Positions 28,420 through 40,639 of a stretch of DNA of 64,000 nt are shown in pieces. A program made the translations under genes and the position numbers. This DNA comes from Hydractinia symbiolongicarpus (lineage: Eukaryota > Cnidaria > Hydrozoa > Anthoathecata > Hydractiniidae): positions 26,603,001-26,667,000 of the forward strand of contig NC_079882.1 in NCBI RefSeq assembly GCF_029227915.1, read 5' to 3'. The notes beneath the pieces were generated by a model. It had not been told where the DNA came from. It worked only from the letters and a program-made list of their open reading frames with translations, and searched no databases. Each line of letters starts with the position of its first letter. Positions within the stretch are counted from its first letter, which is position 1.

Positions 28420-28560
28420 AGCAGCATCGTGTAAATTAACTTAAAGCAGCATCGTGTAAATTTAAATATAAGTATATGGAGTCAAAAAAACCCAAGTATT
28501 TATACCCAACGTTTCGATCATTTCTTCGTCAGGTGCACAAAAAGAGTCTCGCTCCAAAAT
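28420..28560. repeat. Short direct duplication and retroelement-like end motif
   Basis: AAAGCAGCATCGTGTAAATT occurs twice in tandem (near 28421 and 28443). It is followed by ACCCAACGTTTCGATCATTT and CTTCGTCAGG, a phrase resembling the ends of Penelope-like and some other elements. The family assignment is weak. Confidence 0.35.
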
Positions 28561-29764
28561 ATATATAAAAAAAGGTTACAGTTCATTACTTTACAATAAT
28601 CACAAAGTTTAAAAACAATACAATTATGTATATCTTTCTATTCAGAAACTTCTTTTCACAGAATAAAAACCTTTATTACAAAATAAAAAGCCTTATTACA
28701 CAATAAAAAACCTTTTATTGCCAAAAGAAACTAAGTTAGCGGCTAACTCAGTTTCTTACGGCACCACAAAGGTAAAATGAATACACCTTTACGATAATTC
28801 GGGAAAACTAACACTCCATCGCAGCTTATATAGCAATCGGAGGAGGTAAACATCACACTTTTGTAAGGGTTTATTAATAAGAAAACACGTTTTTTCGTGA
28901 TAACTTTTCTTGCTGCATTTTGTTTTTAATGAAAAGTACGTAAAGTTGTATCCTTATTATTATTAACGTTTCCTGAAAATTTGAAAGAAATTGATACGAC
29001 GAAAGTTAAAAAACTGGAGAAAACACACTTTCGTTTCTAACAAACTCTGATAAAAACACGATTTTTACCTCCTTTTTCCGATGTTGTAAAACGATGGAGA
29101 GCCGGAGGAACGCATGTACAATTAAGTTATCGTAAAGGTGTATTATAGTAATTCTCGTATATAACTACGTAAATTAGTAAGCATACAAAACTTATCTAGC
29201 ATTAATGGGTTCTTGTTACGGACGTACCTCTTTGTTTATATAAAAATAAAACTTTTAGTGACTCGAGCTCGCCTTTTCTCCGCTGGCTTGCCGCTTCAGG
29301 GCCATTATTAATGGTTCTAAGCAATGACTTACTGCAATGTTCGCAAACTGTAGCATTCTTAAGTTCTTCTTACTTATAAAGGTCACCTTTGCTTCAACTT
29401 GTTCTGTATAATAACAATTGATTTTGCTATACTATATCTTCAGTCCACAAAAGCAATGCACACTTCTTTTCTACTTCATCCCCTTTTTCTAGGAGTGAAT
29501 TACGGTCACAGTTTTGTATCTCAAATTTTCAGCCTTCTGATTGGCTAGAGATGCCGTACGGGTTGTGGTGTACGTAACGTCCGTGAAAGTAAAAAGGCAA
29601 ACAAAGATGGCAGAAAAGATGTAGCGTATCTGCAAAATTCCACTGGCATCAGGCACAAAAAACGCGAAGTAAGCCGTCTATAGCTAACACACCTGAAGAT
29701 AGGAATGTAAGCCTTTGTTATTATCGCCTTTAGCTATAACTTTCTAAGTTGATGAAGCTAAATG

Positions 29765-30345
29765 TGTCGAGAACTGACTAGCCCAATCAACTTCCCAGCA
29801 CCTTCAAATGGCCCACATCCTCACATCAGTTAGGTTAACCTATCATCATCATCATCATCATTCTTGGCTTAACGTCCGTTTTCCATGCTAGCATGGGTTG
29901 GACGGGGTATATTAATGACCCTCTTCCAATCTGATCTAGACTGTGTTAGATCTAAACTCAACTTCCGCTGTATCAAGTCTGTCCTTATAACCTCCTGCCA
30001 AGTCTTTCTCAGTCTGCCTCTGGGCTTTGCCCCAGGAACTATCAAGTCTCTACACTTTCTTACCCAATTATCCTCCTCCATTCTTTCCAAGAGCCCCAGC
30101 CAATTCAATCTTCTTATCTGGATAACATCTTTAATTCTATGGATACTTATCCTGCTTCTTAGCTCATCTGAACTCTTTCTGTCTCTCAGACTGGCGTTAC
30201 ACATCCACCTAACCATTCTTATATCATTCCTTTTTAAAAGGTCAAGATCTTCCTGCTTCACTGCCCATGCCTCACTACCGTACAACATAAACACTTCTTA
30301 CACAGGGCAATGGTAATATTTACTTACACATATGGAATCAACGCC
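29765..30345 (-). mobile_element. SINE remnant split by a LINE insertion
   Basis: The left part (29765-29837; GGCCCACATCCTCACATCAG followed by GGTTAACCTA) and the right part (30301-30345; CAGGGCAATGGTAATATTTA) line up with consecutive parts of the SINE body seen at 21650-21710. The LINE fragment at 29838-30300 separates them. The SINE is diverged, so it is an old copy. Confidence 0.55.
29838..30300 (-). mobile_element. LINE ORF2 C-terminal fragment
   Basis: On the minus strand an open frame of about 140 codons (29869-30294) begins MLYGSEAWAVKQEDLDLLKR and continues with IRMVRWMCNASLRDRKS, RLNWLGLLERMEEDNW and GRLRKTWQEVIRTDL. These are hallmarks of the region after the reverse transcriptase domain in non-LTR retrotransposons of the RTE/jockey type. 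The 3' end is an ATG/ATC trinucleotide repeat (29838-29860). It is 5' truncated and lacks the catalytic reverse transcriptase motifs, so it is a dead copy. Related fragments occur at 20587-20800 and 49991-50095. Confidence 0.85.
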
Positions 30346-30516
30346 AATATATATCTATATCCATCGACAGCAAAAAGTAATACCAACATCTTGTGGATAG
30401 TTCATGTGTATGAAATCTGTACAATAAATGAATTTCCAAAATTACTCAAAATTTATGAATTTTTGTACACACGCTATTTAGTAGGTAAAAAAGCGAAACC
30501 ACAGAGGGCTAAATGA

Positions 30517-31780
30517 AATGTAAATCGTAGATTTTTTAGAGGCAAGATCTAAAAGGCACTGGAATTAATCTTTTTAGTAAATAGTTTTTTTTTTATTTAT
30601 TTCTATGATTACTTCAATTTTTTGCTTTTATGTGTTTATTGTGCTTAATGCGAAATCAAAATAATGAGTTGCACAGAAAGTCATTTAAACAATATATACT
30701 CTATTTAATTTTTGGACTACTTATTATTATTGAGATACAAAGTTTTTGGAACCTAGGGGTCATGGACCTGATCCTCACATTATATAGGATAACCTCTATG
30801 TGCACATCAATCATTTATATTTTGTTATTTTTGTTTTAGTCTAACATCAGGCACCAGTAGGTATGTGTGAATATGCAGTTCGTGATGGAATTTATTCATT
30901 ACAACCCGATTGTAAGAAAAACAACCGATTAAAACGTTATGATGGAAGAACAGCAAAATAGCATATTATAAACATGAAAGTCGTTTTTGTTCTATGGTAA
31001 TAGTTGTTGTGATTGTTATAAATATATATATATATAAAAATGAGTAAAATTTGAAAAACCAGAAAAAGACGATTGCTGTAATAATATCTCCTATATAATT
31101 TGAAAAAAGTCCGTCTGGGTGTGAGGCAAGGTAAATTATATTTTCTACAATTTTCTTTGCCTAAAGAAACATCTTCTAAAACTATGTTTTGTATTTTGAA
31201 ACTTCTTTAATTGTCTAAAACAAATCACATGATAAAAGGAAATAATTTCATTAGCTGGGAATTTTGGCAGTTTTACCCTAATTTAAATTTGCTAAAGGTT
31301 TTTTAAAATGGACTCTTATTATACGAATTTATGTTTTGCGTTTGAATGACGTTTTTATATGTCGAATATCCCAAATAGAAATTACTATCTGCAAGGAATC
31401 TTTTTACTCCTTGATGGTTACTCATGTTTCTAATCAAATATTGGTAGAGCTTAGAGATATTTTATAATTTTGTTGTTTTGTACAACCCATACTCAATTTA
31501 TTTTGTTTTGTAATTATCTAAAAAATAGAAAGTAACGAGCTGTGACTATTGAAGACTGTTTACTTTTTGTTCTCATTTTCTTGTAATTTGAGTTATTGTC
31601 GTGAGAAAAATAATACCTTAAAATTTTGTTTTATGGTAAAGAAATATTGTACACGAATTCGTTTTTTTATTCTTAACACCAGCAGGTTTAATGTAGTTAT
31701 ATTTCCGTTTATTAATTCGACCTGTTATCCCCTTTCACAGATATAGTTATTTTTTTAATTTCATAGTTAGTAAGTTAAGT
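30517..31780. other. Gene-free AT-rich stretch
   Basis: No recognisable protein, RNA gene or repeat beyond short TA runs near 31020. Possible promoter region for the plus-strand reading frame that starts at 31781. Confidence 0.4.
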
Positions 31781-33030
31781 ATGGACGCCATAAGTACGGA
31801 TGAAGTAGAATATAATGCAATGCTGACATCATTAGAAGAAGTTCCAGAGGTGTTAGTTGAAGACATGGAGGTTGCTTCCAATGTTATTATTGACAGTGGT
31901 TTAGAAGATACTAATTTCAGTATCACGTCAACAGATCTTGCCAACTCGTGTAGGTGATTAATATACTGTCAACTCCCGAAACTCTAAACAACTCGAAATT
32001 TTATGACCTCCAACACTAGCGTCGTCATCATGAGTATTCCTTAAAGATAATACTTACCCGTTAACTCTGACCTCGGGTACCTTGCAAACCGCTCTTAAGC
32101 CTACTCTTAGTTATAATGTTCAGTAAATCGAACTGTTCACTGAGGAAAGTAAAATTTACTAAAACGACGAAAAGAAATTATTGTAAACATTTTAAGTGTT
32201 AACTTTCCGGTTGGATATAATATATTACATACTTACGCAAAGTTAGTACGCTTTAAGATTATCATGCTAAACTGTATCAAGAATGCATTACCATACATAA
32301 AATTGAAGCATGTTCCACTCGACAGTAAAAAGATTAGAGTTAGAGGGAGTTGACTGTAGTTTACATTTTCTTCAAAGGAAGCAATATATATATAAATATT
32401 TTTCATATTTTCCCACTTCATATCTTGCGACTAAAAGATGGCAGATTTAAGAATGTTCATACATATTGTCAGTAATGTTAACCCATCGTTCACTACTTTG
32501 CTAACGTGACAACAGCTAAACTTTGCGTTGTCACCATATTAAAAGAATTACTGAGTATTGTGTTCTATATCATATTTACCTTGTCATATTTAGCCTATTC
32601 AGTGGAGGCAGAGACAGATAAAAAGAAAATCGCATTGGCAAATTTAAATAAATGCCACGAAGCGTTAGATTTGGAGACTTCAATAACAACGGCAATGCTT
32701 TCATCTTGTTTTAAAGCGAGCAACGCGATAATAAAAGCAGAGGACACTTGCTTGACAATGGCAGCATCTGGTTATTATGATGATGTGTTTTATTGCTCTG
32801 TTTTGCAAATAGAAGTACCAGTTCGAAGAGTTTATGTGTGCCGCCTTTTTGAATCTGGTGGATTTCAAGGGTATTTTCATAACGAAGGGCAGTGTTTTAT
32901 TCAGCAACGCTTAGGTTTAACGAATGACCTGTTACCCTACCATGTCTATACAATGGATGATGTCAACATGGAAAAAATCAGATCTAGAAAATTATACCAA
33001 ACAATGCGCAATTCTGGTAATTCGTATTAA
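31781..33030 (+). CDS. Unknown protein: acidic N-terminal frame plus membrane-anchored Cys-containing part
   Basis: I do not recognise this gene. Bases 31781-31957 form a 58-codon ATG frame that is strongly acidic (MDAISTDEVEYNAML, then EEVPEVLVEDMEV) and contains a GTAGGT donor at 31950. From 32516, after a plausible CAG acceptor, a second frame runs to a TAA at 33028-33030. It has a hydrophobic stretch (SIVFYIIFTLSYLAYSV), then about 135 residues with eight cysteines, including the segments EDTCLTMAASGYYDDVFYC and FHNEGQC. Joining 31949 to 32516 keeps the phase (227 residues). An alternative first exon from the ATG near 32439, with a 44-base intron, also keeps the phase and would put the hydrophobic part near the N terminus as a signal anchor. 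The acidic frame could instead be a 5' exon of the KDZ gene. Splicing is unresolved. Confidence 0.45.
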
Positions 33031-33606
33031 GTAATCGTTATTATAATCTGGTAGAAGAGTGTTTTAAATTTAAGCTAGAATAAAAGAAAGTTGCAAGGCT
33101 TTTTTTATTTCCCAATCCATTTTAGAAGTTGATGTATTGCTGCAGTTTCTGCGTATCTTGGACGAATGTGCTTTTCTTAACGCATCATACTTTCCAATAA
33201 CCAAGTTGCGATTGCTTTGTCAGATTATTGAAATTAGAAACAAACTTTTGCTCTCGTAAATTATAATTTAAAGAGCCGTATCTTTATTTCTTTAGAAAAT
33301 TGCAACGAAAAAAAGAAGAATGTAACTTCAAGGAATATAAAAGGCAACAAAAATAGTTTTTACAATACTATGAGCTCGATTATGCCAACCATACAGTCAG
33401 AAAAAGTGAAATGTCTATTTGTTTTTGGTATTACGTTGCACAACAGCCAAAAGTTTGAGGCAAATGAAAATAAAATTGAGAATCGGTACGTATGTAACCT
33501 TGCGCGCATGCGATGAAATGATTATACTGAATTATCCTTCTGTTTCCTATTATTTCTGTGTTTTTTTTTTGTATTTTAGTCACGTTATATGCGATAATAA
33601 AGAAAT

Positions 33607-36600
33607 TTGTTCAACACTCCAACCTCAAATTGTCAAATATCGTTCCAATTTTCACAAAGCATACGGAGATGTCTCCTTCAGCAATATCCCTCTGTGATTT
33701 CTCTGAACGATCAGTTTTCTATTATTTCATCTTTATCAAACCACCATCGGTGGGACTGGCCTGCTAGTTCCTCACAATTGAAGTATGAACAACGGTTTTC
33801 CACATCTATGAAGTACTATCCCGGGTCACCAAGAAACCGGATCATACAAGCATGGTGTTACAGAAATGACCCAGGAAATATAATTGACGCGTGCCTGAAC
33901 AATTTGTTCGGTTCCAAATGCGAAATTCCGTATTCAAAAAAGAGGTCTGGAGAACCTTATCGGAAACGATATCCTGTTGCAGTAAGGTCAAAACAAGCGG
34001 CAACTATAACACCAGCCATTTATCCAAACTTGGCAGATGATTACGGAACAAATCTTTATAAATATTTCTGTGGTGAATTATTCCGTCATAACCGTCTTCA
34101 CTGGAGATTAAGAAACGAAAATAAACAAGTTGTTGCTATGGGTGGTTACAACAGCTACAGTGGAGACTTTATGGTAACCTTTTCTTTCTCTTAACGTTCA
34201 AATTAATTTCAATTTGTTTAAATTTAGCTGTTTTCAACTCTCTATGTAATCGCTATGTACATTTTTTCAGCTTCTTACAATCATTACATAACAATATACG
34301 CCAGACATAGACGGACGGTAACAACAGACACGGTTACGAGCTATTAATTTTTTTCCTACTTTTATTTATACTGATTTTTTGCCTTAAAATGTTCTCCACC
34401 TATAAATAACATTTTAATGTCCGTTATATTTCTCGAATTTTTAGAATTATGAATACGTTCATGTTACTGCGGTAAAAACGGAAACGACACCGATAATTAC
34501 ATGCCAATGTAAAATCTTTAGTACGTTGCAAGCCTCAATCGATGTTGATCATGGAAATTATGCAAATGCGAGAGAGAGGGTCACGTGTTGCCATTGTCGC
34601 TTAATGAAGGAATTAATGATATTTGTAGATTTTGACGGTTTAAACGAATCAGAGATTATTCCAGAACATATTAACAAACAGGTGTGTTTTGTTATATTCA
34701 TTTGTAACTACATTTGTAAGAAATACCGGACAAATTATTGGGTAGCATAAGGGGTCAAATTTTGAAAATAATCTCCTTAATTAATTATATGTGTTGTGTC
34801 AATAAGAAACTCTGACAGAAAGGGTTGTTATAAATCTGTGTAAGTCTGTTTTAATTTTTTTTATTTTAAATCTTAGATTGTTCTGGAAGCTCTTGAATGT
34901 ACGAACGATCAAGTCATTTCACTTCCCGCCAAAACAGGCGTTAAACGATTTTCTATTGTTGCAGATCAAGTTGAATTTGTTACAGTGTGTAATGTTGACA
35001 AGACTCACAAACAAATCGCAACATGTCACTCAACTCAATGTCGTTTATCAAAGAACCAATCAACAAAACGAAATGTAAGAAATTTAACTGATTGTTCATC
35101 ACTTTGTCAACATCTTAAATTGCTAAAAGAAAGTTTTGACGAAGTGCCAACGAGGATGGAGATGGATATCGAGGTTGATGATGGTAACTATGGTGATAGC
35201 AGTGATGAAGATGATACTTTACCCTCTGAAAAGGTTGTTAGTTTTACTTATTACAGCCAAACCTATGTACTTATAAAAGCAGACTTAAAAAATAATTTTT
35301 TGAGGAAACAAAGCAACGTTAAAAATTGAGAAAAAAGTAAAAAAAAAAATCCTTCAAAGTTTAAGCTTGACTTTAGAAAGTAAACATTTTTTGTCAGAAT
35401 TATTTTGAATCTATGGACATTCGGCATTTTACACACATCTTTTCTTCGTAGTGGGAAGATATATTTGATGTTGCATGTGGGTTATGGACCTTTGGCAAGA
35501 ATTGTCCTTCTACTCAAATTGTTGATTCCAATCCAGATTCAAACAACTTAAGTATACAATTCTATCAACGAAGTAGAATAGATATTAAAGAACCAGAAAC
35601 TTTCCCATTGTTCGTTCCTAGTGCTAATGGAACGTGTACTTGCCAGGTAAATTTTTCAACCATTTAGAAAAACTATTACTCTCTTACAATTAGTTGATTA
35701 AGGTTAATATGTTTTGTTACTTAGGCCGGATGGACGTCTGACGAAAATCCAGATGGTCTATTGGAAGAAGTCGGAAAGACTACGCTGTTTTTAAACTTAG
35801 GTAAAAGATTATCAATTTTGAGAAGCCCTTTTCCAAAACGAAGCCATTTTCCATCAAAATAGCCAGATTTACCAATCCAATCTTTTTAGGCGCCGTAGAA
35901 GCAAAAGTCTGGAAAAGAAAATGTCTTCAAGGTACATGCATGAGATCATGGACTGGAGAGGATGAGTGTATATTCAGGCTTTCCGCTCACACGTGTGCCG
36001 GATATGAAATTGGTTGGATGTTTGTTGATGCTGTAAATAGCGGAAAACAAACATTTTCAGGATTTACGATGTGCATGAATAAAACGTACAAGCGCCTGTT
36101 TCCGACAGGCAAATCTTTTATGTCCAGTCGGACTTTTATTGCGTGGTGGTTTGCATGGGCATCGCATATGAAAATCGACTTTCGTATGTCCTGCTCTTGG
36201 TGCGGCGGAAAATGCAGTTCACTTGCTTGTGATGGAACGAAAATTGGATTAAATTTTAAACAAGCATTTGTTTCACCCATTGAACGCTCCAACGAATCTG
36301 AAATTTTGGAAACAAAACTGAGACGATTGGATCGGTGCTTTATTCCCACATCCATGAACAACACCGCAGCATTTTGCAAATTGGCGCGAGACAATTTTCA
36401 ACAAATGTGTCGATTTATAATTGATGGGGATTACAACCAGATTTCGTCACTTATGTTCAAAGAATATGTGCAGTTACTTGATGATCGAGTTGTACCTTTT
36501 ATTTCTCGCGTTTTTAACATACAACAGGAAGGTATAGATCGAAACGAACAACTGGCCGCCGCCAAGTTGTTATCGATGCTGTTTACTGATTGTTCCGTTG

Positions 36601-37495
36601 ATGTCATATGTCCTATCGCTTTAGCAGAAAAGCTGAACAGTTTTTTTAGCACTAGCAGTATGGACACTTTGGCGTTTGCCGAAGATGTTAAGACATATTG
36701 TCCTGAGATGGCATGGTTAATGATACAATCATTTCTCGTTCATAATGGGACGATTCCCGAGGACACGCTTAGCTTTTTCGTACACGTATGCGAGCGTGTA
36801 AAATCTATACATTCTTTTAATACTCCACCTGCACCAACTCAGAAATTAGAAGGTACTTATAACCCGGCGAAGTACGGTCGAGCGTACTACTTTACTGAGA
36901 ATGGAGAGCAAATAAGAAAAATGCGAAGTTTTTCCATGGATAAAAGGGAAATAAAAGACACCGCAAATGATGACACCCCAGATGTTAGATGTCGGAAGGT
37001 GTACCCGGACGTGTCAAAAAAGGGACAACATATCTTTTTTTGTGGTTTTGTCCTTATCATGGTCACTGTCTTGGGTTTCACATTATAACAGGAAGTGAAG
37101 GAAGAAAGGACGCACTGGCATCATTGTATACCCATTTGGAAAAAGGGCCCGAAACCATTTTTTACGATTTTGCTTGTGGCTTAAGCGAGTACGCCAAAAA
37201 TCGAGAATCTGGGTATTTTCAAGACACGCGTTTTTTTCATGACGTGTTCCACGGATTCAGCCATAAATGCTCTCAAGCCTACAACAGTAGCAGGTTAAGT
37301 GGAATGAACTCACCGAACACAAGTATCTGTGAACAATTTAACAGCTTTCTGCAAAGAATTAAAGCCTCGGCAAAATTAATGGGACAAGCGCATTTTACGT
37401 TTTACGTTCAATTCTTCATACACCAGTGGAACATTAAAGTTTTTAATAGTAGCCGGACTAGAATGAAGATTGGTTACTACGGTGCGTTTGAGTAG
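33607..37495 (+). CDS. KDZ-type (Kyakuja-Dileera-Zisupton) transposase gene, frameshifted
   Basis: Six in-phase exons are visible: 33607-34173, 34445-34681, 34877-35233, 35452-35646, 35725-35800 and 35890-37495, about 1000 residues in total. The 5' end is unresolved, with no ATG in the first listed exon. Order of features: a CQCKIFSTLQ plus CCHCRLMKEL cysteine cluster; a second cluster (CHSTQCRLSK, CSSLCQHLK); an acidic spacer; GWTSDENPDGLLEE; the CSWCGGKCSSLACDGTKIG cluster typical of CxC domains attached to KDZ transposases; NPAKYGRAYYFTENGEQ; then FYDFACGLSEYAKNRE, RFFHDVFHGFSHKC and SICEQFNSFLQRIKAS. The Asp, Asp and Glu positions expected for this RNase H-like family are present. An A6 run at 37016-37021 shifts the frame so that the last 158 codons are out of phase: a decayed copy or a homopolymer error. 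No terminal repeats were found. Confidence 0.82.
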
Positions 37496-38357
37496 ACACT
37501 GACTAAGAAGATTGTGCAAAACGATATAAAGTAACATTATCAGGTTACAAAAGTGCCAAGCCTAAAATCTATTATTAAATATGGTGCGTGATTTTATATA
37601 GAAGCCTGAATATTTACAAAAGTAAAAAATATCCACGTATATTATAATACAATTACTGTACTGGAGCTTCTATCATTGTTTGTTTCATAATTTTGTTGAC
37701 ATAATATCTAACTGTCATGAAATTGTTATTGTCACTGATCTTATCGCCTTGTTCACACCAAGGAGCTAACATCGTTACGACTTTACCAAGATATGTAGTG
37801 TGTGTAGGTGTAAAAGGTGTTAATAACTTTTTCTATATATAATGTCAAAGTTCAGCTAACAAAGCTCTTGATATTTAACACAGACTTCTTACTGACTTCA
37901 ATGTGTTTAAATACTTAATAAATTCTATTTGAAAATCTGCCTTAGGAATAGAAAAGAAGTGCTTTCAATAAAACTATTTTATATACATAAAATAAAGCAA
38001 ATATGTTTTTGGTTTGCATATATACATGCTTGACTGCATTGGAACAAAAATTAATTTAAGTTTTTATAAGTTTCGTGTCTAGCTTTTTCATATTCAGTGT
38101 TCATGCTGCTACTGAGTATAAGATATATAACAAATGAAAAAAAAATATATAACTAAGGTAACATATTGTCTTCCTCTATGACCATAGAATGTGCTGCTAA
38201 ATTTGTATGCCAATCTTTTCGTAGATCCATTTCATGTCTCATTATTCACATCGCAAATGTCATTTCTTCCCAAGCTATACAAATAAGGAAAATATATTAT
38301 CTAATAATAAATACACAGTTTCACATTGTCAATCGCCAAATATGTAAATAATTATTG
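37496..38357. other. Gene-free stretch after the KDZ gene
   Basis: AT-rich, with no recognised gene. It presumably contains the 3' untranslated region of the KDZ gene. No inverted repeat matching the upstream side was found. Confidence 0.4.
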
Positions 38358-39185
38358 TGGCGCCGTAGGTTAGTGGTTTTAACTCTCACAATTTGTGTGG
38401 GAGACTGGGGCTCAATTTCTCTTGGTAGCGATTTAATATGGGCAAGAAAATGTTATCACAACCCAAGCCATGTGAGGGAAATTGGGGCATGGCTGCTTTT
38501 CCTAAAGTAGGAACCAGCAGTATTTTGAAATAACCAACAGAGAACCAGCAGTTTTTTAATTAACCACAAGAGAACGTTTAGTTAAGTAGATAAAAACGAA
38601 ATGAATGCAACTACCGCTTCGAATGCGCAACATGTTACAATGTACACAACAGTTCATGACACGTTTTTTCTGAAATGTTTATGTCTGGTGGGAGTCAGGC
38701 TTTATCAAAAAGTCTGCGTAACTCAAAATGAGCATTAAATAGATAGATAGATGTGCATATTTTACATGGCTAGCCTCACAAATATCGAGGGATATACCCT
38801 GTCTATTATTTCCAGGAGGGGCCATGGCTTAGATGGAGAGTCCTCGAGTATTTAATGCTCATTTTGACCTACGCAGACCAAATTAGGGCCCACGCTCTAC
38901 CAGACAACTCCTGGCAACATCCAACGGCCCACACAGTGTGCTATCTCTCCAAATTCCCTCACATGGCTTGGGTTAACCCGGGGCTATGGTAACATTCACT
39001 CGCCCATGTTGAATCGCTGTCAAGAGGAATCGAACCCTGGTCTCCCGCACAGCTATAACCACTAATCTACGGCGCCACAAATACTCTAAGACTCCGCATC
39101 TATATTACTTCCAGGCCTTTCCTGGAAGTAATAGACAGGGTATATCCCTTAAATTTGTGAGGCAAGCCATGTAAAATAAGCGCAT
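38358..39185 (+). mobile_element. tRNA-derived SINE, copy 3, interrupted
   Basis: The head at 38358 (TGGCGCCGTAGGTTAGTGG) matches the SINE head, and the body runs to GTGAGGGAAATTGGGGCATG. After a diverged stretch with an extra insert the body resumes (CTCAAAATGAGCATTAAAT near 38721). It then breaks at 38740 for the opposite-strand SINE and resumes at about 39078 with AAATACTCTAAGACTCC, ending near GCAAGCCATGTAAAATA. This is an older plus-strand copy. Confidence 0.7.
38741..39076 (-). mobile_element. tRNA-derived SINE, copy 2, nested
   Basis: Nearly identical to the copy at 21431-21781, including the CGCCCATGTTGAAT and GAGGAATCGAAC blocks and the GATA-repeat tail. It is inserted on the minus strand inside another copy of the same family. 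A short duplication (AAAT) flanks it at 38737 and 39078. Confidence 0.85.
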
Positions 39186-39826
39186 TTATTTAGTAGGATT
39201 AAGTAACACTCATACTTAATAACACCTATGTGTACAAAGTACATGTCCTTTTGAAGTGCATTAGAAAGGCTTTGGAGTACTCTACACTAGGGTGCGTATC
39301 ATCAGTAAGTGCTGATATTGTAGCTGCAGAGCTACAATAGCACTGATGGCAACATAGCAGCTACATTTTTATGCAAATTGCCATTAAGCTAGCCAAAAGA
39401 AAAAGGAAAGTTGGGTGACTATACCCTGTATTGTGTCATCAGCTAGGCTAGAGTAAAGCTAGCTAGCTATAGATTTTGTGTTGTAATTACCTCAACAAAA
39501 AATGTTTAGCTACCAAAAAAGGTAAAAAGTAAAGGTAACTATACATACATCCTGTTGTATATAGTTAGCATTCCTTGTGACTCCCATAATATTCAGTTTT
39601 TTCAGCAAGAACGTTTAAAATCCGAGCCAGAACTGCCTTTACATTCTGCTGCAGCTGTCGCGCCATTATTTTTTTCCTAGACGAAAACATTTGCCTTATA
39701 TGGACACAATTAAGCATCAAAATAATATGTTTGTGGAACTGGTAAATATATTTTTGGCTAGCCAGTCTGGGATAAGGTACAGATATGGAAACAGTTTCCA
39801 AATAGATTCCGCGGTAAGCCCTTTCT
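39186..39826. other. Gene-free stretch
   Basis: No gene recognised. The segment 39296-39360 is locally repetitive around AGCTACAATAGC/TAGCAGCTACA but shows no element structure I can name. Confidence 0.35.
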
Positions 39827-40460
39827 CAGTCAGGGTAAACACCTAATTAGGCGACATGACCTAATTAGGCGAGTCGTTTAGTTAGGTGACGTGACATAGT
39901 TTAATTAGGCTACCCGTAGTCTAACTAGGCGAATGAAAACTTTCTGTTGTAAATACGTCGAAATCATTGCGTTTCGCACTACAATTTTTATGTGAATCAA
40001 ATCTGTCCACTTTGCAGATAAATTTGACCAATTATCGTCTTATTTGCATCGCGCCTTAGTAACTTATGGCCCAAACCTTCGTGTGGCACCATTTGTTGTT
40101 AAATAATGGATTTCAGCCATTCACAGCGCAAGGAAAAAATAAATATGGCGGACGAAAACTTCACCTAAATAGGCTACACTTAACCTAATTAGGTTATATA
40201 TTTCATTTTAACATAATTCTTAGTTGCGCGAACCTATCGAGGCACGAGTGACAAATTTGGAATCATGGTCGCATAGACTATCCATTCTGAACAAAGATTT
40301 TTTGCGATTTTTTCTTAGAAATGTGTGAAAAGCCATTAAATATTGTAATGTCTTAACTAGGTTACATATAGTCTAGCTAGGCTACAATGAGTCGCCTAAA
40401 AAGGTGGTATATATGCCCTAATTAGCCTACCGTCGCCTAATTAAGTGTTTACCCTGACTG
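39827..40460. mobile_element. MITE with 28-bp TIRs and CCTAATTAGG subterminal repeats
   Basis: The left end CAGTCAGGGTAAACACCTAA is repeated in inverted orientation at 40433-40460 with one mismatch over about 28 bp. Short flanking direct repeats, CCTTTCT on the left and CCTTTCG on the right, suggest a 6-8-bp target duplication, hAT-like in size. Within each 100-bp end the motif CCTAATTAGGC or a variant (CTAACTAGGC, CTAGCTAGGC) recurs five or more times. No transposase is encoded. Confidence 0.85.
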
Positions 40461-40639
40461 CCTTTCGGCTTTAACAACTGCATGGCAGGCAAAAAGATGC
40501 TGAAAACAACATATTTTTGATGACGGCCTAGTTATTTTAATAATTCAAAACAAGAGAACAAATTTATCAAAACATTTCCAGCTATTTAAGCTCACTGTTC
40601 GCGTCCTCCGACCAACTCCCTTTTGGTAATAAAAACCCA

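Noticed and set aside
35987-36394. 135-codon minus-strand frame
   Set aside because: Shadow of the KDZ exon, which has the conserved cysteine clusters on the plus strand.
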